A stretch of 64,000 nucleotides of DNA from Auricularia sp. M13 (Eukaryota > Basidiomycota > Agaricomycetes > Auriculariales > Auriculariaceae). Position numbers and translations under genes: made by a program. Of the stretch, positions 1-11,186 are shown in pieces (the stretch's first letter is position 1; each line of letters starts with the position of its first letter). The stretch spans positions 992,001 to 1,056,000 of the forward strand of contig CM073201.1 in the NCBI GenBank assembly GCA_037042915.1, written 5' to 3'. The notes below the pieces were generated by a model. That model made no database searches and was not told where the DNA came from. It saw only the letters and a program-made list of their open reading frames with translations.

Positions 1-724
1 CTCGATCGCGTTCCGCTCGACCATCGAGGTTTGGACTAAGACACATACTGTATGCGCTAGGGGAGCATTCCATCTTGCGATACCTCGAAGGTCTGGCAGG
101 CATCCAAGGTTCTGAAAGCGTGCCAACCGCATCTAGTTGTAAGACCAAGTCTCGGAGACGACGATGCCCATGGTATCCTCAAGGCGGAATGTTGTACGCG
201 CGCCCTAGACGTTCTGTTCGTACGTAAACAAGGCAGAGTATTCCTCGAGCACTTGGGAAGTCCTTGTCGTTTCGGACAGGCAGAGAGCAGCAACGTGATC
301 AAGAACACTACGTTTGACTGCACCAACGCCAGCTCCAAAGCCGCGTACTGGCCATGAATTGAGTGCGGAGGTCACCGTGACTACGGATTGCAAGCAGAAT
401 CATCTGCCGGTGAGAATCGAGGCAGGACAACGCGGTGCTTGCGCGTGTTTGCACCAAGTCTTGCCCAACCCTCTTCCGCTCGTGCACTGCCCATTGCCAT
501 CTTGCCAACGACGATAGATGCTTTCATCGCGTACCCCTCAAATACAGCTTGAGGAATGGACGCTTTGCGCAAAGGAGACTTTGCGTCTGGCAGGCCATGT
601 GTGAATACTGCACATTCGCACTTGTCTTCAGCATCCATGACCATACTGATACTCGTACAGCCCAGCTGATAGCGCCCAATCCATCTCTAAATTTTCATCG
701 GAAGCACTCCGAACGGCTGTCAGG
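1..724. other. No supported gene
   Basis: Several short overlapping ORFs occur on both strands, but none has recognisable domain content, a good splice structure or similarity to other proteins in the window. The segment is probably the intergenic region upstream of the first F-box gene, or the tail of a gene outside the window. I see no repeat or RNA gene in it. Confidence 0.4.
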
Positions 725-2377
725 ATGCGCGAGATCAATAGGAACAACGCTTTTGCTATGCTCCCGCCGGTCCTGCTCAAGCGTATTCTGCGAGACTCTC
801 TGGTCCGCGTACACGACGTGCTTGCAGTTTCGCAAACTTGTCACCGTCTCCGCTCTCTGATCCTCGACTCGCCGGAACTCTGGAATAAAATGACAATCCT
901 GTCACCATACGCATACCAGCGCCTCCGCCTTGACCGATGGATGATTGACCGCTCCAAGCCGGGGCCATTGCAGATGGCGCTCTTTGTTGCTAGCTTGCCT
1001 GACCCTCCGGGATGGACTGAAGCTTGCTGCCAGATCATGACTGAGAACATGGAGCGACTATCGCGACTGGAGCTTTACACGGAGATTGACGTACCTCCCG
1101 GCTTGTTGAGCGAAGACCAAGGTCCAGGTTTCTGGCCACCTCTGATCGCCGGAGAGGAGCACCAGGACACGTTACAAAGGCTTGCTACGTACTACGCCCT
1201 GGAACAGCCGGCGCCGCTTCTTCGTGAATTCGTCATGCATCGACAAATCTTCATGCCGCGCCCGCCGCTTATCTTGCCCAGAAATATTTTTCGTGGCGAA
1301 GCGCCGCTTCTGCGCTCCTGCATTATGGGCGGCATTGTTCTTTCACCGCATGGATACCGGGCGTTTGCAAATCTGGTCAGCTTGCACTATCACACATGGC
1401 CTAACACCCGACCTCTGCTGTTGGACGACATAGGTAGCCTACTCGACAGCCTCCCATCTCTCGAAATGATCTGTTTTGCCTGCCACGGGTTCTCAACGGA
1501 TAGCAGCTTTCCTACCTTCGAACCCGACAGCCTCGTTGCACGCACAGCCTTGAAAGTTGTTCGGATTCTGCGCGGGTTCGCCGTGGATATGAGCTTTGTA
1601 ACCGTTCACTCTTTCTTTCGCGCACGGGGCATGCAGCGGTTCGAGATCGATGGCTCAGGCATGCTCTTCGTCCAGACAGGGCATCTCGCTCAGATATACC
1701 CACGCATCGACTCTATGACCATCCGTCTTCGCTATATCGAAATCCGTAGCGCTGGGAGCACGGTACACCTCGGGCGGGAGCAATCACTTTTCCTAGGCGT
1801 ATGGGAAGACCCTCAACTGTACAGGCACCTGGAGGATCTTACGATCGACGAGAACTACTGGCCTCAGGACACAGCGCTTCCGGCTGCGCCGTGCCTGACA
1901 TCCCTGTGCATTGTGCTTAGCGGATGCGCAGACTACCGCTGGTGCTTGCGCTCGATGGGGACGCCCTGGATCCTGAACACCGCAGTCACAAATTGCTCAG
2001 TGTTCCACGCGGACCACCCGTGGGCCTGCCCAGCCTTGCGCTCAGTCCACCTCGCATACTGTCCGCCGAAGAAGGATTGCAATCTCAGGCAGACTGAGGA
2101 CCTGGACGCACCCGCGGTAACGGCATGTTGCTGTGCCAAGACGCTCACGATTTCGCTGCGCGATGTGCATCGCTTCGTGACGAAATGCCTATGCTTCGAG
2201 GGCGACCGCCTCGCGGTCCTCAAACTATCCGGGGTTGAGCCCATCGATCCCGAGGCCCATGGTTTGCTCTCTGGCCTGGCTGAGGACATCCAGATTTCAT
2301 CCCTGGTAGACTGGGACGTCGTCACGCAGGTAGAAGCCATTCTTAAGTGCAGGGAGTATTATCCCGGGACTCAATAA
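725..2377 (+). CDS. F-box protein, paralogue 1
   Basis: Single-exon protein of 550 aa. Residues about 12-50 (PPVLLKRILRDSL, then DVLAVSQTCHRLRSL and LWNKM) match the F-box-like fold, which in known families binds Skp1 within SCF ubiquitin ligases. The rest should be a substrate-recognition region and has weak leucine-rich spacing (FANLVSLHYH, LEDLTI, LTSLCIVLSGCADYR). The C-terminal block with SLRDVHRFV, LSGVEPID and AEDIQISSLVD is shared with the two neighbouring F-box proteins, so they are paralogues. The frame is open from ATG to TAA with no break. The start was chosen because the F-box begins 11 residues later. Substrate unknown. Family-level call is firm; SCF membership is inferred. Confidence 0.8.
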   Translation: MREINRNNAFAMLPPVLLKRILRDSLVRVHDVLAVSQTCHRLRSLILDSPELWNKMTILSPYAYQRLRLDRWMIDRSKPGPLQMALFVASLPDPPGWTEACCQIMTENMERLSRLELYTEIDVPPGLLSEDQGPGFWPPLIAGEEHQDTLQRLATYYALEQPAPLLREFVMHRQIFMPRPPLILPRNIFRGEAPLLRSCIMGGIVLSPHGYRAFANLVSLHYHTWPNTRPLLLDDIGSLLDSLPSLEMICFACHGFSTDSSFPTFEPDSLVARTALKVVRILRGFAVDMSFVTVHSFFRARGMQRFEIDGSGMLFVQTGHLAQIYPRIDSMTIRLRYIEIRSAGSTVHLGREQSLFLGVWEDPQLYRHLEDLTIDENYWPQDTALPAAPCLTSLCIVLSGCADYRWCLRSMGTPWILNTAVTNCSVFHADHPWACPALRSVHLAYCPPKKDCNLRQTEDLDAPAVTACCCAKTLTISLRDVHRFVTKCLCFEGDRLAVLKLSGVEPIDPEAHGLLSGLAEDIQISSLVDWDVVTQVEAILKCREYYPGTQ

Positions 2378-2691
2378 CCTGTGGACTAGCATCTGTGGTA
2401 CAACACAGACCTTGCATTGTGATGATGCCCGGGTAACGCAAAGAATCCCATAGCTTGAGGTGTACGACGTCGCTCAGGCTCCTGAACGAAGCATTCAAAG
2501 GAGGCCGGCCTTGAAGCTTAGTCTCCTTCGCAGTATGTTCGCAAGAATCTTAGGCTCTAGGATTTCCAGTGGGCTTTAGGAGATTACGTCGACTGCCCTG
2601 CGTAGGGCGTATGTAGAAAATGACGCAGCGGCTCAGAAGCTTCAAAAAATACACGGTTCCCTCGGGGAGTCAATTATATTCTATCTACGAA
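2378..2691. other. Convergent intergenic region
   Basis: About 300 bp between the 3' ends of F-box paralogue 1 (plus strand) and F-box paralogue 2 (minus strand). No ORF or repeat recognised. It presumably holds both polyadenylation regions. Confidence 0.4.
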
Positions 2692-4310
2692 TCAATCGTC
2701 ATGTTCAAAGTCGGTACAAGAGTGCCACTCGTCCTGCGCGATGGCCTCGCGGTCCACGCACGGCGATATCTGCACGTCGTCCGCAATATCCGCCAGCAGG
2801 TCCTGCGCGTCCCAGTCGATGGGGTCGACGCCGGACAAAACGAGGCGGGCGAGCCGGGGGGCGTCGAAGCGCAGGCACGTCACGACGAAATGGTGCACGT
2901 CGCGGAGCGAGATGGCGAGCGCGCCGGCGCAGCAGCAGTTGCGCGGCGCGCAGCGGGCGTCGCGCGGCGGGTCGTACGCGAGCTGGACGGCGCGCAGCGC
3001 GGGGCACGCCCACGCGTGCTCGGCGTGCAGCACGGAGCACGTGCCGTCGGTGAAGATGCGCGCGAACATGCGGTAGTCCGCGCACGAGCCCAGCACGACG
3101 CACAGCTCCGCCAGCGCGGGCGCGCGCGGCAGCGCCGCGTCCTGCAGCCAGAAGTGCTCGTTGATCGTCAGCCGCGCGAGGTGCGCGAACGCGCGCGGCT
3201 CGGCGAGCAGGAAGGCCGCGTCCCAGAACGCGCGCCGGATGTGCAGCGTCGTCGCGTGCCCGTCGCGGTCCGCGCCGCGCAGCTGCACGTACAGCGGCCG
3301 CACGGCGAGCGCGCGCGGCCGCGGGTACTCCGTGACGATCGTGTCCGCCGTCGGGAAGTCTGCGAGCATGCCCGAGTGCTGGCACTCGAAGCGCCGCACG
3401 CCGCAGCGCACGAAGAACGCGCGCAGCCGCGCGTACGGCAGCGAGCCCGCGCGCACGTCGAAGATGCGCGCCGTCCGCAGCGCGCGCTCCTCGCCGGCGG
3501 CGGCTCGGTGTCCGTCGCCTCCGTGTAGTCCGCCAGGAGGTGGTCTTTGAGACACAGCATCCGCAGCGCGGGCAGGCCGTCGAGCATGGCGCTGATGTCC
3601 TCCAGGTGCAGTGCGGGCGACGCGTTCCACGCGTGATAATGCAGCGACACGAGGTTCGCAAACGCCGCGCAGGCGCGGGGGAGCGCGACGCCGCTGAGGA
3701 CGCACGAGCGCAGGCGCGGGGCGACGCCGCGGAAGAGGTCGGGGCGCAGCGCGAGCGGGCGGCTGGGCATGAAGACGGTGCGGTAGATGACGAACTTGCG
3801 GAGCATCGGCGCGGGCTGGCCGAGCGCGTGGCAGATGAGCGACCACTGCGACGGGTGCAGGAACGGCGGCAGGCGGACGTGGTGCTCCGCGGCGCCGCCC
3901 CACGGGTGCGCCCACTCGTCGTGCTCCCTCAGCGGCGGCAGGCCGTACAGCTCAGTGAGCAGCGTCAGCCGCCCGACGCGGCCCAGGTACTCCGCGAGCA
4001 GCGCGCAGCACGTGTTCGTCCATTCCGGCGGCTCCGGGAGACACGCGACGGCGAGCATGAGCTGCAGCGGGACGGGCGCCGCGCGCTGCATGATGAGCTG
4101 CTCGAACCTGAACGACGACTTGGGCGACAGAACGCTCATGGTGTTCCAGAACTCGGGCATGGCGAGCGCCATCGCGCGCAGACGGTGGCAGGACTGCGAG
4201 ACGGCCAGCACATCGTCGAGCGCGAGTTCGCGCAGGATACACCGGACCACAGTCGACGGCAGCGCGCCCAAAGCGTGTTTCTCGTTGATTTCGCGCCGCC
4301 TGGCTACAGA
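2692..4310 (-). pseudogene. F-box protein, paralogue 2, frame-disrupted
   Basis: Minus-strand homologue of the gene at 725-2377. The N-terminal part reads ALPSTVVRCILREL, DDVLAVSQSCHRLRAM, then FANLVSLHYHAWN and ADYTEATDTEPPP. It then stops making sense at about 3490-3510, where the conserved sequence resumes one frame over with ALRTARIFDV and RRFECQHSGML. That frame continues through SLRDVHHFV, LSGVDPID and DDVQISPCVD to a TGA at 2692. No GT-AG intron spans the switch. There is also no in-frame ATG: similarity to paralogue 1 extends upstream as REINEKHALGAL, but the initiating Met is missing. The locus is very GC-rich, which creates long shadow ORFs on the other strand. It is either a decayed copy or an intact gene carrying sequence indels; the coordinates at the 5' end are approximate. 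Confidence 0.65.
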
Positions 4311-4792
4311 CCGGAGCGCGTCGGACGCGAAGCTGGCGATGCCGCTGGCCAGAGCCCCTGCCGCCGAGCTTTGTGCGCATCAGCACGGTCATGAAGCTTC
4401 AGAGAACGACGCCGCGGGCATTCACACGTCATCTTTCGAGGACAGAGTCTCCCTGGCGCGCTGCGTCCACTGTTCCAGCTGGTCCTGTGTTGTGCATGAC
4501 GGTGAGCGCATCTGCGCGACGATGACAAACAGAAACAAGCAAAAGACGCCCACAACAACACATTTCAAACTCCTCAAAGTTCGCATTTTCCAGGCAGGTG
4601 ACCAGGGCACCATGTTGTGCTCACTACATTTCGGAGACCATGGAAGAAAAAATTGCAGAACCAAAATGTAGATGAGCTGGATTACGCCAAGACAGCACTC
4701 TTTCGTACACACACACAGCGGACAGAACAGGCGACGGGAACAGAGACAGGCAGAAAGGAGAAAAGGACATAGCTGGTGTTACGTTAGATAAA
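4311..4792. other. No supported gene
   Basis: About 480 bp between the 5' side of F-box paralogue 2 and the 3' end of the Tho1-like gene, both on the minus strand. Short ORFs here lack domains. Nothing else recognised. Confidence 0.35.
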
Positions 4793-5867
4793 CTACTTTG
4801 TGGCGACGGGGATCGCGAAGCGTTCTGCGCGCTTCCGTCTGCGCTCCTCCTCTTCGGGGTCGACGGGCTCGGCGGCGGGACGCTTGTTATGCCCCTTCGC
4901 CGTCGGGGTCGACGTTGCCGACGTCACGGGCGTCGACGTTGGCGTTTCTGGTTTCAAGCCGAACCGCGCCGCGCGCGCCTTGAGTTTCTCGGGGTCCTGC
5001 TGGGCCTGATTAGTTCCAGCTCCAGTGCGCACAAAAAGGCGGGATGATATAGAAGTAGTGAGAAATAGACGCACGTCTATTGGAGCAGCAGCAGCAGCGG
5101 CCTTTGGCGCGGCGGCGGCTGCCTTGGGCGTTTTGGCGTTCTTCGGGTGGTGCGGGTGCTTGGGCACAGCGGGCGTGGGCGTTGCGGAGGGTGTGTAGGT
5201 GATGCCAAAGCGTTCGGCGCGCTTCTTGCGCTTCTCCTCCTCCTCATCGAGCTTGTCCGTCGTCGTCGTCGCCGGCACGGGCGGGTTGTTTGCGGGCGTC
5301 GCTGCAACCGCGGGCTGTGCGCGACATGCATTAGCATTGCATGGCGCAGGGATAAATAATGGTGCGGGCGTACTGTAGCCTTGACTGTGGAGGGCGCGCT
5401 GGTGGTTGTGGAAGCAGTTGCGGGCGTGGCAGCGGGTGCAGGCGCCGCTTTGGACGCGGGTTTCGCGGCGGAAGCGGGTTTGGTAGTAGCAAGTGCAGCC
5501 GCCGCCGCATTCGGAGGCTCAGCGGCATCTCCATCCCAGTCAAACTCGGCGGGTGGCGCGAGCTGCAAGACAAGGCCGTCGTGAGCAGGCTGCGGCGCGG
5601 ATATGAGACACAGACGCACCAAATCGTCGCCAGCTTCAGTTCCAGCCTGGCTGGGCGGCTGCGAGAGGCCCAGCGCAGCAAGCGCCTCTGGGGACCCCAG
5701 GACCTTGGCGACGAGGTCGGCCTTGTTGGCCTTGGACCCGAAGGCGACGCCGGCTTTCTTGAGCGCGTTCCGCAGCTCGGGCAGTTTGAGGGCGTTCCTG
5801 CTCAAACGCGTCAGCGCTGGCGCCTATCCACTCTGGCGTGGGAAGGAGCGTACACTTTGGCTTCCAT
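4793..5867 (-). CDS. SAP-domain mRNP protein, Tho1/SARNP-like
   Basis: Rebuilt as five exons: 5854-5867, 5620-5797, 5374-5562, 5075-5314 and 4793-5005. All introns are GT-AG of 56-69 bp. The product is 277 aa. It starts MEAKV and runs directly into a SAP motif at residues about 5-40 (LKLPELRNALKKAGV, KADLVAKVL), a DNA/RNA-binding helix pair. An Ala/Pro-rich low-complexity middle follows. The C-terminal third carries three basic repeats, RKKRAERFGI, KLKARAARFGL and RRRKRAERFAI, as in the Tho1/MOS11 C-terminal domain. In yeast Tho1 and human SARNP/CIP29 this architecture acts in nuclear mRNP assembly and export with the DEAD-box helicase Sub2/UAP56. The tiny 14-nt first exon was chosen because it restores an ATG and phase; the next exon alone has no ATG. 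Confidence 0.85.
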
Positions 5868-6007
5868 GGCGGGCTGGTGCGGGCTGGACGACGGGCAGAG
5901 ACAGAGGTTATTGTCGGCGGAGTTGGAACGGCCCGGACTTATCGCTGCTCTTGACCACAAAAGATTTCAATTTCGTTCACGGACAATGGGCACGCAGCAT
6001 TACACTC

Positions 6008-6782
6008 CTACTTGAGCACCTTCCAGACCTGGAACCGCCTGCGCTCCTGCAGCGTCGCCCCGCCAATGACCCTGTTCCGCCATTCCGTGCTCGTGGCCGC
6101 CTTGTGCTCCTCGCTCTCCAGCGCAGCCTCGCTGGTGTACTCGTGCAGCGCCATGAACGCCGGCACCTCCTTCTTGCCGTCGCCCTCGAACAACGGGCCC
6201 GTCTGGCCGCCGCCGACGAACTTGAACCGCCGGCTGCGCACCCAGCCCGGCGCAGCCCTCAGCATCTTCAGATGTTCCTCATTGTACCACTTGTCAAGCT
6301 CGGCGACATCGGGATGGCTCAGCCCGACGAGCAGCGCAAAGCGCGGCTGCAGCCCGTCTGTCTTGGGCACGCCGGGGTCGGCGTCGCGCAGCGAGTCGTA
6401 CGTGAGCGCGTACGCGCGCCGGTCGAGGCCCGCGTAGGCGCCCGCGATGCGCGCCTCGCGCTCCGTGCGCGCCGCGGCGAGCGCGGCGACCTGCGGCGAG
6501 CTGATCACGCCGAGGTCCGACACGCTGAACACGCCGAGCCACGTCGGCTGCGCGCCGTCCGCCGCCTTGTACCGCACGCCGCCGACGAACTCGGGCAGCG
6601 CCATGCGCGGCGGCGCGTGCTCGTTCTCGTACATATCTATCAATCCATCCGTCCCAGATGAGCGAGGATGGGGACTCGGGATCAGCCCAGATCGGCCGGA
6701 AGCACGCACCGTGGAACTCCTCCTCGCTCGTCCCGGGGCCCAGCTCGATGAACACGAACAGCGCGCCTGGGGTGCCTGACAT
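6008..6782 (-). CDS. EthD-like alpha/beta-barrel family protein
   Basis: Two exons, 6710-6782 and 6008-6636, separated by a 73-bp intron (donor GTGCGT). The product is 233 aa. The N-terminus has TPGALFVFIELGP, then EEEFHDMYENEHAPPRM, a pattern typical of small dimeric ferredoxin-like alpha/beta-barrel (EthD-type) domains. A second half-repeat has FALLVGLSHPDV, LDKWYNEEHL and GWVRSRRFKFV, so the protein looks like two fused barrel modules. Related fungal proteins are usually uncharacterised. No catalytic residues can be assigned and I do not propose a reaction. No signal peptide; probably cytosolic. The start is the ATG giving the canonical N-terminal beta-strand. Confidence 0.7.
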
Positions 6783-7660
6783 GATTATCTCGCGCAGTGC
6801 AGGGACGCTGTCAAGCAGCAATAACGGCTCACTCCGTATCTGGTTCTTCTACCGGTCCGACGGGCATCCTGCCGACAAAGCCAAACTCTGTCAGCCCGGT
6901 GCGTACTTTGCCCCTTCATTCCCACGTCCCAACCTCCACATATGATGAGAGACTGCCGGGGCCAGACGATGCGCTTGTCTCTGCTCTTCCGGACCAAAGA
7001 CGAAGCGCGATGACTTGACGTCCGGCTTGCTATAATCTCGCGGAAGCTTGCTTCTGTGCTTTCTCTGACTTCCCATGCCCTCCTCCTTCGTGTGGCTGCA
7101 TGCAGAATCCTGATACTCTGTAGTTCACCCGTCAACACGACAGCAACCATTGACAGGATGGAATGGATTATGCATGGAGGATACCACTCTCGGTCATCCG
7201 GGGCAAGGCAAGTAGTAGGGGTGTGGCTAATTGCAGCTGCGACGATCTGCTCAGCTCACAGCGGCGTTGGTCTTGTGCACGTTGTATATACCGGCATGAG
7301 AAATGGCGAAGTCTGAGAAAAGCCCATCTTCCATACATCGTTTCATCAGCAGCAGTTCTTGTTTTTCTTGAGCTTATCACTGGACCTGCGTTCATTGGGT
7401 GTTCCGGCCATGATCGCTGGGAGATGCAATTGTTTGCTCAGCTTTGGTGCATCATGGACACATCCACCCTACAAGAACGCCTTCAACAGTGGACCTCTCG
7501 CGCGCATGTGTTTGTTCGACGAGGGAACTATATGTGATTCTGTACACAGTTGCGCACACTCTTCACTGGGCTAAACGCACCCACAGGCACGTCGCCGATG
7601 CGACGAAAGCCGCTTCATTATTTGCTACGTACGCTCTGCGCAACGCGGCTGTCATTCGCA
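6783..7660. other. Intergenic region between divergent genes
   Basis: About 880 bp between the EthD-like gene (minus) and F-box paralogue 3 (plus). An open frame continuous with the F-box gene extends upstream from 7661 to about 7444, but it has no ATG and no domain content. Promoters of both genes are expected here; no clear element could be assigned. Confidence 0.4.
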
Positions 7661-9270
7661 ATGGAACCGGGCGCAGTCCCCTAGAGCTGTTGGGGCCAGC
7701 TCTTCTCAGGATCATCTTGCTCAAGCTCTGTGCGACCGATGTCCAAGCAGTCTTCCATTGTTCCCGCCGGCTACGGCATGTGGTCTACGATACACGAGAT
7801 TTATGGAAGGTAGTAACCTTGAGGGATTCTAGCACGTCTGCGGACTTCGAGCGGCTCTCTATTTCATGTTCGAAGCCAGGACCACTGGAGTTGTTTCTCC
7901 TGTGTTCGGCGCCGTTATCGGACACCTTTTTTCAGCTTTTGGCCGATAAGATGGCGCGACTAACGTCGCTCTTCCTGTACACTGTGTCCACCGATTCGCG
8001 CCCATTGTCTGGCTCTGGCCTGGTTGAAGGCCTATCCTCGGGCGTCCGCGGTGCGCTGGGCTTTCCAGCGCCCCTTCTCGAGACCTTGACTTTATATCTC
8101 GAGAACTGTACCGACCCTACTTCACTCTACATGGACCTGTTCGCTGGTGACGCGCCGCTGTTACGTGGATGCACACTGAGTGGTGTACCCCTTCCGCTTG
8201 ACGGCTGCCCAGCCTTCGTGAACCTCACAAGGCTGCACTATCACCCACGCGATCTCTCCTTTTCTTTCACGCTCTGGGACATCGATAAATTGCTTGCTGG
8301 CCTTCCTCAGCTTAATTTGCTGTGTCTTTGCTGGTGCTCAGTCGCCGGCGTTGACGGCGAAATTTCTCCTCAGCCGCACAGGAGTCTGAAGCGCGTCTGT
8401 CTGCACTTCCAGGGGCATTTCCCCGCACCTGGCGTTGGCGTCGTCCAAGATTTCTTCAGAGCGCGCGGCGCGACGCGCTTCGACTACGAGAACGACAATC
8501 ACCCATACAGCTCCGAGTCCGCGGTCCCCCAGCGCGTGAGGATCGAATCGCTGTCTGCTCGGCTGTGGCACTACCGGCTGACGAACGTGCCCGTGGAAGG
8601 CGGGGTCGGCGCGACTCGGATGTCGAACCCGTATACAGTGCGCGTGAACCACATGCACTGGCAGCGGGCCTCCCTCCTCTCGGCCGCGGAGACTTTCTCC
8701 CACCTCGTGCACCTGACCATCAGCGAGTTCCTATGGCCGCAAGACGAAGCGATGCACGCCGCGCCGCGCCTGGAGTCGCTCTGTGTCGTTCTTGGCGCCT
8801 GCTCCGACTACCGCATGTTCTCAGACACATCCATGCTGCTCGGCCCAGGCAGATACGGATTCGCGATCGCCCAGGCTGCCAGTGAACAGAACCCGATGTG
8901 GGCGTGCCCGTCGCTGCGCACTGTGCATCTGGCGTACGATGCTCCCGGCGAACGATCGTGCAGTTCGACACACATCGTAGACAGTTTGCGCGCGGGCAAG
9001 CTCGCGTGCTGCTGCCGCGACACCTTGTCGATTTCGCTGCGCGATGTGCACCACTTCGTCGTCGCGTGTCTGGGCTTTGGGGCAGCGCAGCTCCAGCTCC
9101 TCAGGATGTCTGGCGTCGAGCCCGTGGACTTCGATGCGATGCACCTGCTTCTGGCTGTGGCTGAGGATGTCCAGATTTCGCCGTTCGTGGACCGCATAGC
9201 CGTCCCCGTAGACAAGCTCAGAATGACCGTGTGCACCGATGTCGATCAAGACACTGCTGGGGTCCTGTAA
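7661..9270 (+). CDS. F-box protein, paralogue 3
   Basis: Main open frame of about 535 aa, with F-box residues LELLGPALLRIILLKL, then DVQAVFHCSRRLRHVV and LWKVV. It shares FVNLTRLHYH, LCVVLGACSDYRMF, SLRDVHHFVVACL, MSGVEPVD and EDVQISPFVD with the other two F-box genes. The most natural start is ATG at 7661 (MEPGAV), but it is one base out of frame with the F-box; one extra C in the run at 7678-7681 would join them. The alternative is an unseen upstream exon, since the open frame upstream lacks an ATG. Expected role is Skp1 binding in an SCF ubiquitin ligase; substrate unknown. The tail is intact to TAA. Confidence 0.7.
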
Positions 9271-11186
9271 TGTGCCCGTGTGCGCAATCAACGGCATTCG
9301 AGTCGTGGACATCGCGTCAGGCAGTCACAGTGAATCGGGCGGCAGGAGCTCGTCGTCGTTGTCCATGCGAACGCATGTACGTCGGGCGCTGTTGCAGTCC
9401 ATCTCGCCTCGGTGAGCGACAATCTCCCCTTCGCTCTACCCCGCCTCATCGAGACCTACGTGCCGAGCTATTCCCGTTCAAACCACACGCCATATGGCCG
9501 TCGATGGGCCCGTCTCGTCGCGTGCGTTGCGCGGTATGTGAGATGGTCGTCTGTGCTGTACCCGTCTCGAGACTGCCGTCACATACCGTGATGTCCATCC
9601 GACCAATATGACCGTTTCTCTACCTTCTCCTCGCGCCCTCCCCTTTTCTCTCTGCAAGGCGCAATTAATTATACTTGAATATGCATCTCAAATTTAATCA
9701 GAATTTTTGGAGGACGGGATGGCTGGCAATGCGGTGGGACGGGAAGAGGTTAAAACCGCCGCCGCGACGACCCGGCATATGTTGGGCTTGCAATTCGCAC
9801 AGATTCCCCTCTAAATTATTAATGGGGGTATAAGATAGACTCTGGTAAGCTACTCTGTGAGGTTGGAAGGGAGGACCTTTCCCAGGTGGCGAAATATCGA
9901 GCTTGCAAACTCGGCCGGATCCATCGGCTTAGATTTTTGAGCTCTTACCTTACAGTCAAAGCTCATTTCCCCTCAATTACACCACAGCTATGCAGATAGT
10001 ATATCATTATCTTATGCTGTAAAATTTGGAGGGGGGATGTGCTCCTTAGAGAAGGAGACGCGAAAATGTGGAGATTGGTCGCATCTGGGGCCAGCGCCGC
10101 ATCTGGGGACATCACGGTATCCCGTTCTTCAAGAGTGCGGTCAAAAAACAGTTGACAGAAACGAGTCATTGATCAAGGCCGAAGGCAGCGCGCAAACGTC
10201 CGCCCTCACGAGACGAGCTTGCCGACGTTGGATGGCCCGCTTTGACGAGTACGACGAAGGAACGCCGACTCCATGGCACGACTGCGCGTCAGCTCCGCAA
10301 GGCGTCCCCGAGCTGCACGATTCGAGACCCAACAGTGACGAGCGGACTGGCTTGCTGCTTGAAACAGCTCACAACTGCAAGGCGGAGCCGTGCTTCATAC
10401 AGCAGGCAAAGGGCGGGCATCGGAAGAGCAAGCCGGAAAATTTTCTACGGCTTGATGTTGCAGGATTGCAGGACGCGTGGAAAGCGCGAAGTCGTGAAGC
10501 ATATAAAGCGATGTATAGGGACCGTAGAGAATGCGACAACGGAGGTACAGGAGAGGAAGGGATGTGACAAGTGCTGATTAGTCGCTCGCTCGTGGGGGCG
10601 AAAAGAAGGAACGACATGCCCAGCGCCTGCCCCGCATAACGCAGCCGCTCTGCTCGCAGTGGAAAGGTGAACGAAGCGCGCGCAACGTCACTGGCAAAAT
10701 ACCGCGAGGGTAGACTGTAAAGAAAAGAGAGGCACTTCGCGCTCCGCCCTCCTCTTATACTCGTCGTGCGCCGCGTTGCGCCGATTGAAAAATATAGCCT
10801 CCGGATTTTTTGGAGGGTTATAAGGGCCGGGCGGGCTGCGAATACGGCTTTCTTTATCGAAAGTTACCACCTCGCGGGCTGATATTTGGGACGCGCGCCC
10901 CGCCCTCGTGCAGTACGGCGCCGTCTTGAGCCGCGGTGAGGGAGAGCGAACTTTGTGCTCTTCCTAGATCGTGTTGACGCTTTTTTTCGTCGATGCGGCC
11001 CGTAAAGACCATACATTCCTTCCTCTGTCCTTGTACGCCGTTCTTTTGCCTTTGAATATACCGCGGTTTCTCTTCACCTGCCTGCTTCATCCTTGATGTG
11101 CAACATTCACTGTGCAAGCGGCGAGCGCGTCTCCAGTGTGCATTAACATCGTGTTCAATGTGCTCCTGATTCATCTGTGCGCTATC
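9271..11186. other. Gene-free stretch
   Basis: About 1.9 kb with only short ORFs lacking domains. It contains several AT-richer islands, for example near 9660-9700, 9800-9830, 9995-10035 and 10785-10825. Short purine-rich boxes of the type TTGGAGG recur in three of them. These may be worn remnants of mobile DNA, but no terminal repeats or coding relics were recognised. Confidence 0.4.

Noticed and set aside
381-644. 87-codon minus-strand ORF at the left edge
   Set aside because: No domain, no splice context and overlapping ORFs in other frames; cannot be supported.
2620-4394. Long plus-strand ORFs (302 and 284 codons)
   Set aside because: Antisense to F-box paralogue 2; composition is Arg/Ala-rich, typical of shadows in GC-rich DNA.
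10037-10567. 176-codon plus-strand ORF in the gene-free stretch
   Set aside because: Low-information composition and no splice or domain support.
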